DNA of 64,000 nt from Candidatus Anaeroferrophillacea bacterium (lineage in GTDB: Bacteria > Desulfobacterota > Anaeroferrophillalia > Anaeroferrophillales > Anaeroferrophillaceae): assembly GCA_016933675.1 (NCBI GenBank), contig JAFGAM010000126.1, forward strand, positions 80,905 to 144,904. The letters run 5' to 3'. How positions within the stretch are numbered: position 1 is the stretch's first letter; the number at the start of each line of letters is the position of its first letter. Positions 11,574 through 24,200 of the stretch are shown in pieces. The position numbers and the translations under genes are program-made. The notes below the pieces were generated by a model, which saw only the letters and a program-made list of their open reading frames with translations, made no database searches and was not told the DNA's origin.

Positions 11574-12380
11574 CTACCGGGAACGAAACATTTCGCGCCA
11601 GGACTGAAAGTTGAAAGTGCCTCGGGCGCGCTGGCGGGGACCGAAGAGGCGCTTCAGGATACGGCGCAGCGAATCGGCGTCCTGACTGCGGGTCAGTTTG
11701 CCGCCCATGGCAAGCGAGATGTCGCCGGTTTCCTCGGAAACCACGATTACCACCGCATCGGTCTCCTCGGTGATACCCACGGCCGCCCGATGACGGGTGC
11801 CGTAATGCTTGTCGACCAGCAGGCTGCTGGTCAGCGGCAGAAAACAGCCGGCGGCCAGTACCCGTCCGTCGTTGATCACCACGGCGCCATCATGGATGGG
11901 CGATGCCGGGTTGAAGATACTCACCAGCAGGTTGTCGGTGATGTGACCGTCGATGAGCACACCGCCTTCGACGATGGCCGGCATCTTGTTTTCCCGTGCG
12001 AAGACCAGCAGGGCACCGATACGCTTGAGCGACATGGTGACGCAGGCCTTGATGGTCTCCTCGATGTAGCGTTCCTCCTCCAGCGGGTTGCGGGCGAATG
12101 AGGTCTTGCCCGCCTTTGCCAGCGCCCGACGGATTTCATTCTGGAACAGCACGATGATGATCAACACGATGGAGCTGAGGAAACCGTTGAGGATCCAGTG
12201 CAGGGTATAGAGCCCCAGGTAGTTGGAGGCCCCGTAGATGATGAAAACGAGGAACAGTCCTAAAAGTATCTGGAAGGCACGGGTGCCGCGGATGATCAGC
12301 AGCACCTGGTAGATCAGGAAGGCGACGATGAGGATGTCGAAGACATCCTGCCACCGGAGGTTGTAGAAAAATTCCACCAT
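11574..12380 (-). CDS. cdaA: Diadenylate cyclase CdaA (DisA_N domain)
   Basis: Three N-terminal TM segments, then DGAVVINDGRVLAAGCFLPLTSSLLVDKHYGTRHRAAVGITEETDAVVIVVSEETGDISLA (DGA and RHR motifs). Confidence 0.93.
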   Translation of the reverse strand: MVEFFYNLRWQDVFDILIVAFLIYQVLLIIRGTRAFQILLGLFLVFIIYGASNYLGLYTLHWILNGFLSSIVLIIIVLFQNEIRRALAKAGKTSFARNPLEEERYIEETIKACVTMSLKRIGALLVFARENKMPAIVEGGVLIDGHITDNLLVSIFNPASPIHDGAVVINDGRVLAAGCFLPLTSSLLVDKHYGTRHRAAVGITEETDAVVIVVSEETGDISLAMGGKLTRSQDADSLRRILKRLFGPRQRARGTFNFQSWREMFRSR

Positions 12381-12613
12381 CTGCCGTCTTCACCGGCCGG
12401 GATCGGAAGTTTATCGATATTGATGTAAGCGCCACAATTGGCCGGATACATATGTGCGGGCCGGCACCTTCACCGCTTCATGTCCGCGGCGCTCAGGACC
12501 CGGGAAACGCGGTGTCACCTGAGGTCGAGTGAACCGGGCCACAGGGTCTGTCTGCGGGAGGCACGGCACCGGCAGACAGCGAAAAAGAGTGAGCGGTGAC
12601 GAAACGGCCGGGA

Positions 12614-13830
12614 TTACCGGGCGGCGCCACGTATCGCCTCCATCATGCGCACCGCATCCCTGGCCGCGGCAACGTCGTGGACGCGGACAATCTGGACGCC
12701 TTTGGCGACGGCATGGGCCAGCGTCGCCAGGGTGCCGGCAAGCCGATCGTCGACCTCGCGACCGGTAATGCGGCCGATGAAGGACTTGCGCGAGGTCCCC
12801 AGCAGTACCGGCAGGCCGAGGGAATGGAACTCTCCGAGACAGCGCATGATGGTCAGGTTGTGCTCCAGGGTCTTGCCGAAACCGATGCCCGGGTCGATAA
12901 TGATCCGCTCACGCGCCACCCCGGCGGCCACCGCTCTATTCACCATCTCTTGAAGTTCGGCGAGAATTTCCGCCACCACGTCGTCGTAGTGCGGTTCCCG
13001 CTGCATGGTCTCGGGGGTGCTCTGCATGTGCATCAGGCAGAGCCGGGCACCGGTTTGCGCCGCCACCGCGAGGATGGCGGGGTCGATCCGGCCGCCGCTG
13101 ATATCGTTGATCATATCGGCACCGGCGGTAACGGCGGCACCGGCAACCCCGCTTTTGCAGGTATCGATGGATATGGGAATATCCGGCCACTCACGCCTGA
13201 GGTCGGCAATCACCGGCTCCACCCGGCCGATCTCCTCGTCGGCGTCCACCGCCCGGGAACCGGGGCGGGTCGATTCGCCGCCGATGTCGATGATGTCGGC
13301 ACCCTCGTCGATCATCCGCCGGGCGTGTTCCAGGGCCCGGTCGGCGGTGAAGAAACGATTGCCGTCAGAAAATGAATCCGGGGTCACGTTGAGGGTACCC
13401 ATGATCAGGGTCCGCTGCCGGAGATCCACGTCGAGTCCGCGACAGGTGAACGGCTGCGGTTCCCGGCCGTCATAATGGTCCAGCACGGCGCGGATCTGCT
13501 CCCCCAGGCGGGCAAGGGAAAACGGCTGGGGCTTGAGTTTCCGGAGAAATCTGCCATACTGTTTGTGCGTGGCGCTGAGCAGTACCGGGCCATCGGGGGC
13601 GGAGCAGTCGATGACGCCGCGGCTGACGGCGGCCTCGCCGCCCACCGCGAGCATCTCCTGTTTGATGATATTCGCCGCCCGGGCCGGCAGCGGGCCGACG
13701 CGCAGGGTGGTGTGTACCATCTTGCGCTTCATCAGGCCGATGCCGTGCCGGTCGCTGCCGATGCGCTCCATGGCCGTGGCGGCGTCATCGGCGTCGGCCA
13801 GGTCGAGACGGTGAACATGGAAGGTCCGCA

Positions 13831-13834
<4 letters not shown>
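12614..13834 (-). CDS. folP: Dihydropteroate synthase with ~130-aa N-terminal extension
   Basis: [20 protein letters not shown]...[16 protein letters not shown]...INDISGGR...[25 protein letters not shown]. Confidence 0.93.
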
Positions 13835-15783
<1,949 letters not shown>

Positions 15784-15976
15784 TCTGTGTTATGTTGTGA
15801 AAAGATCTGCCTTTCCCGGGTGCGGCACAGCCGTTGCGCCGGGGAGTTCAAGCTCTCTGCGACAGGCGGAAAATCGGCATGGAGAATCGAAAAAACGAAT
15901 TGATTCTGTACCATAGGTACCCCCTTTCATTCAAGGAAAAAGCTCCGTTGGCCCCTGACGGCGGGAAGGTTGGAAG

Positions 15977-17986
15977 ATGAGAAAAAAGGTTTCCGGCGTC
16001 ATCGAATTCGTCCGCGGCACCCCCTGTTTCATTGCCGACTACGGCAGCCGCGAACCTGTTTCCATTTCCTGGGGCATGCAGCAGCGCTACCGCTTCTTCG
16101 CCGGCGACCGGCTCACCGCAAGCCTGGAAACCGACCGCCGCGGACGGCTGCAGGCACTGCCGGTAGAGATCCTCCAGCGGGCGGTGGAGACGATCAACGG
16201 GGTTGTCCGCCGCGCCCCGGACGGCACCCTGTTGCTCGAACCATTTACCCGCTTTCCTTTCGACCCGGTGGTCATCGAGACGCCGGATGACGGCACCCCG
16301 CCCCCGGCCGCGGGGGCGGCAGTAACCGTGCGACTGACGGTCTACGCCGGCGGCGACAATCCGGCCCGGGGCCGGATCGCGGGCACCTTCGGGATGTTCC
16401 GCACTCCCGGCGTCGATACCCGGCTGGTGATCGCCGCCCACGACTTGCCGGACCGCTTTCCCCGTGGTTGCCGGGCGGCAGCGCGGGAGCTGGCCCGGCC
16501 GGTGGAACGCCGGGACCGGCGCGACCGCACCGACTTGCGGAACAAGGCCTTCGTCACCATCGACGGCGAGGACGCACGGGATTTTGACGACGCGGTGGCC
16601 ATCGACCCGCTGCCCGACAGCGGCTGGCGGCTGTACATCGCCATCGCCGATGTAAGCCACTACGTCACCCCGGGCAGTATCGTCGATCGGGAGGCACGGC
16701 GCCGCGGCACCAGCGTCTATTTTCCCGACCGCTGCCTGCCGATGCTGCCGGAGGAACTTTCCAACGGCATCTGCAGCCTGAAACCCGGCGAAGAACGGCT
16801 GGCGGTGACCGCGATCATCGAATTCGATGCCGCCGGCAAACCGTGTCACGAGCAGTTTTGTCCGGCGGTGATCCGCAGCCAGGCGCGGCTGACCTACAAC
16901 CTGGTAGCGGCGGTCCTTGCCGGTGGCCGGCCCCAAGGCCGGGGTGCCGCCGGTGCCCGGGAACAGTCGGAGCAGCTCCGAAACATGGGCCGGCTGGCGG
17001 CGCTTTTGCGAAAACGACGCCTGGCCCGCGGCAGTCTGGATTTCGATCTGCCCGAGGCACAGATTGTTTTCGACCGTGACGGTCGGGTGACCGACGTCCA
17101 TCCCTTGGAGCGCAACGACGCCCACCGGCTCATCGAAGAATTCATGCTCGCCGCCAACGAGGCGGTGGCCACCCGTCTCACCTGGCTCCACGCACCGTTT
17201 CTCTACCGGGTACACGAGCCGCCCGACACCCGCGACACCGGTGAAATCAACCGGATATTGCAATGTTTCGGCTTATCTGTTAAAGGCCGTCAGGCGGTGC
17301 ATCCACGGGCCTTCCAGGAGGTGCTGCGGCAGGCAGCGGGAACGACGGCGGCGGCGCTGGTAAACCGACTGCTGCTGGGTGCCATGCAGAAGGCGGTCTA
17401 TCAGCCGGTGAACGCCGGCCATTTCGGCCTGGCACTGGAAAACTACACCCACTTCACCTCCCCCATCCGCCGCTATCCGGACCTCATGGTACATCGTGAA
17501 CTGAAGCGGCGGCTGTGGCACCGGGGGGAAGACGCCGACCCGTGGGCCGCCGACGAAGCGGCACTCACCGCCGCTGGAGCGCAGTTGTCGACCGCCGAGC
17601 GGCGGGCGATGGAGGCCGAACGCACCGCCGACGCGGTCAAAAAACTGCTCTACCTCGAAGAACAGCCGCCGGAAACGGTGTATGCCGGCATGGTTTCGGG
17701 CATTCACCGGGCGGGAATCTTCGTCACCCTCGACCGGGTCCTGGCCGATGGCCTGATTCCTTTCCGGGTACTGGACGACTATTTCGTCATCGACGCGGAG
17801 AAGATGTCGGCGGTGGGCGAAAACAGCGGCTGGCGCTACACCGTCGGTGACCGCCTGGAGGTGATCGCAACGGATATCGACCCGGTCCGGCGGCGACTGG
17901 ATCTCAAACCCGTGAAACCACCTGTCGGCGGGCGGCGGGCACGGCGACGCTCCTATCGCGGCCGGACCGCAGGAAGACGCAAATGA
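15977..17986 (+). CDS. RNB-domain ribonuclease (RNase II/R family)
   Basis: FVTIDGEDARDFDDAVAI...LYIAIADVSHYVTPGSIVDREARRRGTSVYFPDRCLPMLPEELSNGICSLKPGEERLAVTAI...YTHFTSPIRRYPDLMVHRELKRRL. Confidence 0.92.
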   Translation: MRKKVSGVIEFVRGTPCFIADYGSREPVSISWGMQQRYRFFAGDRLTASLETDRRGRLQALPVEILQRAVETINGVVRRAPDGTLLLEPFTRFPFDPVVIETPDDGTPPPAAGAAVTVRLTVYAGGDNPARGRIAGTFGMFRTPGVDTRLVIAAHDLPDRFPRGCRAAARELARPVERRDRRDRTDLRNKAFVTIDGEDARDFDDAVAIDPLPDSGWRLYIAIADVSHYVTPGSIVDREARRRGTSVYFPDRCLPMLPEELSNGICSLKPGEERLAVTAIIEFDAAGKPCHEQFCPAVIRSQARLTYNLVAAVLAGGRPQGRGAAGAREQSEQLRNMGRLAALLRKRRLARGSLDFDLPEAQIVFDRDGRVTDVHPLERNDAHRLIEEFMLAANEAVATRLTWLHAPFLYRVHEPPDTRDTGEINRILQCFGLSVKGRQAVHPRAFQEVLRQAAGTTAAALVNRLLLGAMQKAVYQPVNAGHFGLALENYTHFTSPIRRYPDLMVHRELKRRLWHRGEDADPWAADEAALTAAGAQLSTAERRAMEAERTADAVKKLLYLEEQPPETVYAGMVSGIHRAGIFVTLDRVLADGLIPFRVLDDYFVIDAEKMSAVGENSGWRYTVGDRLEVIATDIDPVRRRLDLKPVKPPVGGRRARRRSYRGRTAGRRK

Positions 17987-19323
17987 CCAAACCTTGTATC
18001 GCCATTGTCGGCCGACCCAATGTCGGCAAATCGACCCTGTTCAACCGCATTGTCCGCCGGCGCCAGGTCATCGTCGCCGACGAGGCCGGGGTGACCCGGG
18101 ACCGTATCTTCGCCGATGCCTGTATCCACGAGCGCGACTTCCTGCTGGTAGACACCGGCGGCATCGTCTTCGCGGCGGATGACGAGATGCAGGCGGAAAT
18201 TACCGGCCAGAGTCTGCTGGCGGTGGCCGAGGCAGACGCGGTGATCTTCCTGCTCGACGGCCTGAGCGGTCCCACCCCCGACGATCACGAGGTCGCCCGC
18301 CAGCTGCGACAGGTGGAGAAACCGATCTTCTGGGTGGTCAACAAGGTCGACAGCGACCGCGCCGAAGCCGACGCGGTGGAGTTCTATCAGTTGGGCATCG
18401 ATCATTTCTTTACCGTGTCCGCCGCCCACGGACGGGGTGTTGGCGATCTGCTGGACGCCGTTGCCGGGGTCTTTTTGCCCACTGCCGGGGCAGAAGAAAA
18501 GCCCTCGGTTGCAGCCACCGAAGATGAAAAGGAGAAACCGCTGCGAGTGGCGGTCATCGGCAAGCCCAACGTCGGCAAGTCGTCGCTGCTCAACCGGTTC
18601 GCCGGCGGCGACCGGCTCATCACCAGCGACCGGCCGGGCACCACCCGCGATGCCGTCGAACTGCCGCTGGAGCGCCGGGGTAAATCATACCTGTTTTTCG
18701 ATACCGCCGGCCTCCGGCGTCGGTCGAAAGTCACCGAACGGCTGGAAACCTACGGCAATATCGCCACGTTGCGGAGCATCGATTTCGCCCGGGTGGTGGT
18801 ACTGATGATCGATGCCGCCGAAGGGCTGACCGACCAGGATATCCGCCTCGCCACGCTGGCCAACGACAAGGGCAAGGCCATCCTCTTCGTTTTCAACAAG
18901 ATAGACACGCTGCCGCCGGGCGTCAACCCGGTCGACCGGCTCTGTCGACCGCTGGCCGAACAGGTGCCGTTTATCCACAAACCTGATTGCGTTGCGATAT
19001 CGGTACGCGACAACCGTAATATCACCAAGCTGTTTCCGTTTATTGACGGCCTGGCGGAAAGACTCGAGAAACGCATCACCACCGGCGTGCTCAACCGCAC
19101 TATCCGGGAGATCACCGACCGGCACCAGCACCCACTGATCCACCATCATCCACTCAAGTTCTTCTACGCCACCCAGATTCGCTACGCGCCGCCCGGGTTC
19201 GTCATCTTCTGCAACACCACTGACGGCATCAGGCCGTCTTACGTCCGGTACCTCACCAAAAACCTCATGGAACGACTTGGGCTCACCGGTATTCCGTTGA
19301 GGATTACCTTTAAAAAACGGTAG
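17983..19323 (+). CDS. der: Ribosome biogenesis GTPase Der (EngA)
   Basis: Two G domains: CIAIVGRPNVGKSTLFNRIV and RVAVIGKPNVGKSSLLNRFAG; C-terminal KH-like domain. Confidence 0.96.
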   Translation: MTKPCIAIVGRPNVGKSTLFNRIVRRRQVIVADEAGVTRDRIFADACIHERDFLLVDTGGIVFAADDEMQAEITGQSLLAVAEADAVIFLLDGLSGPTPDDHEVARQLRQVEKPIFWVVNKVDSDRAEADAVEFYQLGIDHFFTVSAAHGRGVGDLLDAVAGVFLPTAGAEEKPSVAATEDEKEKPLRVAVIGKPNVGKSSLLNRFAGGDRLITSDRPGTTRDAVELPLERRGKSYLFFDTAGLRRRSKVTERLETYGNIATLRSIDFARVVVLMIDAAEGLTDQDIRLATLANDKGKAILFVFNKIDTLPPGVNPVDRLCRPLAEQVPFIHKPDCVAISVRDNRNITKLFPFIDGLAERLEKRITTGVLNRTIREITDRHQHPLIHHHPLKFFYATQIRYAPPGFVIFCNTTDGIRPSYVRYLTKNLMERLGLTGIPLRITFKKR

Positions 19324-19340
19324 GTTTCATCTTTTTCTCC

Positions 19341-19369
19341 TTGACACCGCAAGGCAAAATAGTTAATAG
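19341..19369 (+). promoter_or_regulatory. Candidate sigma70 promoter upstream of HU/IHF gene
   Basis: TTGACA-(17 nt)-TAATAG in an AT-rich intergenic segment, ~110 nt before the start codon. Confidence 0.5.
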
Positions 19370-19479
19370 ATTTTAATATTTTAGGGTACTGCTCCGTTAA
19401 TATCTCAAGTACTATATCAGCTTCTTTCACTGAACCACATGTTTTTGCGGCTTTATCACCGTCGTATCGAGGGAATGAG

Positions 19480-19782
19480 ATGAACAAATCGGAAATGATC
19501 GAGGAACTGGCAGTCCAGGCGGATCTGAATCACAAGGTCGCCGAGACGATTGTCAATCTGGTGATCGACAGCATGAAATCAGCCCTCATCGAAGGTGACC
19601 GGATAGAGTTGCGGGGATTCGGCAGTTTTCACATCGAGGAGTATCAGTCCTACACCGGGCGCAACCCGAAGACCGGCGCTTCCATCGAGGTTCCGCCGAA
19701 AAAGCTGCCGTTTTTCAAGGCCGGCAAGGAACTGAAGGAAAAAATCAACAACCAATTCCTCGACGAATTGAACCAGGAATAG
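19480..19782 (+). CDS. HU/IHF-family DNA-binding protein
   Basis: MNKSEMIEELAVQADLNHKVAETIVNLVIDSMKSALIEGDRIELRGFGSFHIEEYQSYTGRNPKTGASIEVPPKKLPFFKAGKELKEKIN. Confidence 0.94.
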   Translation: MNKSEMIEELAVQADLNHKVAETIVNLVIDSMKSALIEGDRIELRGFGSFHIEEYQSYTGRNPKTGASIEVPPKKLPFFKAGKELKEKINNQFLDELNQE

Positions 19783-19791
19783 CGCCCGCCA

Positions 19792-20427
19792 ATGGACTAT
19801 CAGACGTCAGCCGACAGCGGTAGGACCAGCCAGTTTATGGCCTTTCTGCGCAATCCCGAAAACCTCCCCAATATTCTGACCATGTCACGGATACTGGCGG
19901 TCCCTCTGATCATCCTGCTGCTTTACAGCACCAACCGCTGGATCAATCTGTTCACCGCCGTGGTCTTTGTATTGGCGGCGGTCACCGATGCCCTGGACGG
20001 CTATCTCGCCCGCAAGCATCATACCGTCACCCCGCTCGGCAAACTGCTGGATCCGGTGGCCGACAAGGTTCTCGTCCTGTCGGCCTTCGTCATGCTGGTG
20101 CATCTGGGCCGCGCATCGGCGTGGATCGTCTGCCTGATTATCTGTCGTGAAGTGGCCATCACCGGGCTCCGGGCGATTATGGCGGAACAGGGAATCGTCG
20201 TCGCCGCCAGCGGCTGGGCGAAGTACAAGACCATCTTCCAGATCGTCGCGGTGGTGGCCCTGACGATTCACTACCCTTTTCTCTTCACAGTCGACTCGCA
20301 GGTGGTGGGTACGGTGTTTCTCTGGCTGGCCCTCTTCCTGACCCTGTGGACCGGTTATGATTACTTTCGACATGCCATGAGGTATATCATTGGCGGGAAA
20401 ACAGCGGACCGGGAATCTCATGGGTAG
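19792..20427 (+). CDS. pgsA: CDP-diacylglycerol--glycerol-3-phosphate 3-phosphatidyltransferase
   Basis: NLPNILTMSRILAVPLIILLL...TDALDGYLARKHHTVTPLGKLLDPVADKVLVLSAF (CDP-alcohol phosphotransferase DG-AR-G-D-D motif). Confidence 0.93.
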   Translation: MDYQTSADSGRTSQFMAFLRNPENLPNILTMSRILAVPLIILLLYSTNRWINLFTAVVFVLAAVTDALDGYLARKHHTVTPLGKLLDPVADKVLVLSAFVMLVHLGRASAWIVCLIICREVAITGLRAIMAEQGIVVAASGWAKYKTIFQIVAVVALTIHYPFLFTVDSQVVGTVFLWLALFLTLWTGYDYFRHAMRYIIGGKTADRESHG

Positions 20428-20495
20428 GTCCCGCCGGGAGATCTTTCAGAGATCTGCCCTGATGACCGCGGCATCAATTTCTGGTGATTTTTTCA

Positions 20496-20524
20496 TTGAC
20501 ATGGAGACGGAAAAAAGATACAAA
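20496..20524 (+). promoter_or_regulatory. Candidate sigma70 promoter of tRNA cluster
   Basis: TTGACA-(17 nt)-TACAAA, ~25 nt upstream of tRNA-Gly. Confidence 0.6.
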
Positions 20525-20549
20525 GCACTCCGCAAACGCTGCAGGACGT

Positions 20550-20624
<75 letters not shown>

Positions 20625-20640
20625 CCACCCGGTGGCGGAC

Positions 20641-20669
20641 AAAATCAGCATCGCGATGCTGATTTTTTT
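20641..20669 (+). terminator. Intrinsic terminator-like perfect palindrome between tRNA-Gly and tRNA-Cys
   Basis: AAAATCAGCATCGCGATGCTGATTTTTTT: 26-nt perfect palindrome running into a T tract. Confidence 0.65.
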
Positions 20670-20679
20670 GTATCGGCAA

Positions 20680-20754
<75 letters not shown>

Positions 20755-20825
20755 TCCCCCTCCCACCCCCATTACTCGTCTTTCTCATCCTGCGTTTACG
20801 TCGACGGACAGCAGCCGTGTCATGC

Positions 20826-20909
20826 GCCTGGGTGGCGGAACTGGTAGACGCAAGGGACTTAAAATCCCTCGGTATTCGTACCGTGCCGGTTCGATCCCGG
20901 CTCCAGGCA
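20826..20909 (+). tRNA. tRNA-Leu (anticodon UAA), long variable arm, CCA not encoded
   Basis: GCCTGGGTGGCGGAACTGGTAGACGC...GGGACTTAAAATCCC...variable arm...GGTTCGATCC...TCCAGGC-A followed by TCA. Confidence 0.93.
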
Positions 20910-21254
20910 TCAAATAATAAAAACAGGTTCTTGCAAGATGTTGGCCGGCCCCTGTGGCATTGTTTTCCGACGCCCACTCTGACCTGAAAAACACCAGAAC
21001 AAACACCAAAAGGATATTTCCGGGCTTACGAGACTGTCCCTCCCGGTGAATCAAGACATCTTGCCGCCCCGGAGCGGAGTAGCGGACCGCTTTCCATGAT
21101 TTTCCGGGCGGCGGCCGCAGATAGGTGGCATGCTGAAACGAGCGCGTCGCGTCGGCGTAGCGGCCGTGGTCGAGGGAGAGGCAGCCGAGATTGTGTTGTA
21201 GGCATGTTCTGATACATGCGTTGGACAAGAATAAAGCGGCGCGGGATTTCAGCG

Positions 21255-24200
21255 TCACTCCCCGCCGCCGAAGGGCCGAGTGACGTCCTCGACGATGAGG
21301 TAGAGGCAGGGCACGAGGATCAGCGAGATGCCGGTGGCGAAAAGGATGCCGAAACCCAGCGACAGGGCCATGGGGATCATGAAGCGGGCCTGGCGGGAGG
21401 TTTCGAAGATCATCGGCGCGAGACCGCCGAAGGTGGTGAGGGTGGTAAGCAGGATCGGGCGGAAACGGCGGATGCCGGCGGTGACTACCGCTTCGTGGGC
21501 GGCAATACCTTCCCCGCGGCGGCGGTTGGTGTAATCTATGAGCACCAGGGAGTCGTTGACCACCACCCCGGCCAGGGCGATGATGCCCATCATACTCATG
21601 ACGCTGAGGTTGTAACCCATGAGCAGGTGACCGAGGACGGCGCCGACAATGCCGAAGGGAATGCTGATCATGACGATCACCGGTTGGACGTAACTGCGGA
21701 AGGATACCGCGAGGAGAAAGAAAATCCCCAGCAGGGCCATGAGCAGGCCGTTATAGAGGCCCTGGAAACTTTCGGCGAAGCGCGCCTGGCGGCCCTCGTA
21801 ACCCCATGACAGGCCGGGATAGTCCCGCCCAAGCTGCGGCAGCACCGTCGCGTCCAGGGTCTCCCGGACACGGGTGGTGGCGCCGATGGGCTCGACATTG
21901 GCGGTGACCGTCACCGTGCGCCGGCCGTTGCGCCGGTCGATGGCGGTATAGCTGCGGCCGCGGCTCACCGCCGCCACATCCAGCAGCGGTACGTCACGAC
22001 CGGCGGGGGTGCGGATCAGCAGCCGCTCGATGTCGAACTCGCTCAGGCGCTCCGCCTCCGGCAACCGCACCATCACCTTCACTTCGTTGCGGCCGCGCTG
22101 CTGACGCAGGGCCTCGGCGCCATAGAAGGCGGCACGCACCTGGCGGGCGACCTCGCGGGTGGTGAGCCCGAGGCTGCGGCCGGCAGGGGTCAAACGGAAA
22201 TCGAGCTGCCTTTTGCCCGGGGTGTAGCCGTCGTCGATATCCTTCACCTCGGCGAATTCTCCCAGAATCTCCGCCAGTGCCGCGCCGGTGCGGTCGAGGG
22301 TGCCGATGTCCCGATGACTCAGCTCCACCGTCAGTGCCGCCCCCGATCCCGGCCCGCCGCGGTCGGCCTCGAACACCAGGGATTCCAGTCCGGCGACGGT
22401 GCCGTTGCGCTCACGCCACCGGCGTGCCACCTGCGCGGTGCGCAGCGGCCGGACGTCGGGGTCGGTAAGATACGTGGTCACCTCCACCACATTTTCGTCA
22501 ATAACGGCGAAGATCCCCTGAACAAGGCGGTCGCCGCCGTTTTCGGCGCTGATCGCCGTCGCCGTCCGCACCAGCCGGTCACGCACCTCCCGCACCCGAC
22601 TGAGCGGACTGCCGTAGGGCAGCGTCGCGGTGACCACGGCGTAGTCCGACTCCACCCGCGGCATGAGGATGATGCCGATGTGTTTGCCCGCCACCAGCCC
22701 CAGGACGGTCACGAGGATGAACAACCCGATCGCCAAGGTCAGATAGCGCCGGCGGATGCATGCCGCCAGAAACGGCCCGTAAGCCCGCTCGACGAAGCGG
22801 CTGAACCGGGCGCTGAAGGCCTGCTGGCGATGGTGCAGCGCCGCCGCCAGACGGGAACGCGGTCGGCTGCGGGTGTGAGCCAGGTGGGCCGGCAAAATCA
22901 GCAGGCTTTCGATCCACGAGATGATGAACACGGTAATGACGACGAAAGGGATTACCTTCCAGATCTTGCCGATGACGCCGGGGATGAAACACAGGGGCAG
23001 GAAGGCGACGATGTTGGTAATGATGCTGAAGGCAATGGGCCAGGCCACGTCACGGGCGCCGCGAACCGCGGCATCCAGGTTGTCCATCCCCTGCTGACGG
23101 TACTCGTAGATGTTCTCCCCGGCGATGATGGCATCGTCCACGACGATCCCCAGGGCGACGATGAAGGCGAACATGGAGATAACGTTGAGGGTCACGTCCA
23201 GGCCGGGAAGGAAGAGCAGCGAACCGAGGAAGGACACCGGAATACCCATGGTGACCCAGAAGGCGAGCTTGAACTCGAGGAACACCCCGAGCAGGCAGAG
23301 TACCAGCACCAGCCCCATGAAGGCGTTCTTCAATAAGAGCTGCAACCGCTGCCGGTAGATGTCGGAACGGTCGCGGTTGACGGCGTAGTCCACCCCCGGC
23401 GGCAGATCGGCGGCGATTTCCGCCATTGCCCGCCGCGCCGCTTCGGATACCCCCACCGGGGTCTGGGTGCCGATGCGGTAGACACCGAGGCCGATGGACG
23501 GCCGGCCGTTGTAGGTGGCCTCGCGATCGGTGTCTTCAAAACCCTCGCGGACAACGGCAATGTCTCCCAGGGTCAACACGGTGCCGGCGGCGGTGGTGAT
23601 GACCGGCAGAACCGCGAACTCCCGCGCCCAGTCGCGCCGTTCCTTGAAACGGACGAGGATCTCACCGCCGGCGGTGTCGACGCCACCCCCCGGCAGTTCC
23701 AGGGCGGTGGCGGCGATATGCCGGGCGACGCCCTCCAGGGTCAGGCCGTGAGCCCGGAGCGCCGCCTCCGGTACCTCGATGGCGATCTCGTAGTTGCGGG
23801 CGCCGATGAGTTCGACCTGGGTGATCTCCGGGTCCAGCAACAGCCGGTCACGCACCTCCTCCGCCAGGTTGCGCAGGGTCCATTCGTCCACATCGCCGTA
23901 AATTTGCAGCTGCAGCACCTCCCGCTGGCGGGAGATCAGCGCCACCTGCGGCTCCTCGGCATCCTCGGGAAAGGTGGTGATGCGGTCGATCTCCTGCTTG
24001 ATCTCCTGGTAGACCGCCAGGTCGTCGGCGTTCTCCATGATCTCGATGGCAACCCGGCCGAAACCCTCGCCGGCGGTGGCGGTGATCTCTTCCACCCCGT
24101 CGAGACCACGCACCGCCTCCTCGACGGCCAGCACGATGCCCTGTTCGACCTCCTCGGGACTGGCGCCGGGATAGACAACGCTCACCGAAACGATGTCGAG

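Noticed and set aside
15848-17263. 471-aa minus-strand ORF opposite the RNB ribonuclease gene
   Set aside because: Fully antisense to a well-supported conserved CDS; low-complexity composition typical of antisense frames in GC-rich DNA.
19239-19487. 82-aa minus-strand ORF between der and the HU/IHF gene
   Set aside because: Overlaps the der 3' end and contains the probable HU promoter; no recognised family.
20785-21258. 157-aa minus-strand ORF as an intact gene
   Set aside because: Its C-terminal part is the antisense of tRNA-Leu; kept only as a possible TPR remnant.
22314-23336. 340-aa plus-strand ORF inside the RND gene
   Set aside because: Antisense shadow ORF of the RND permease.
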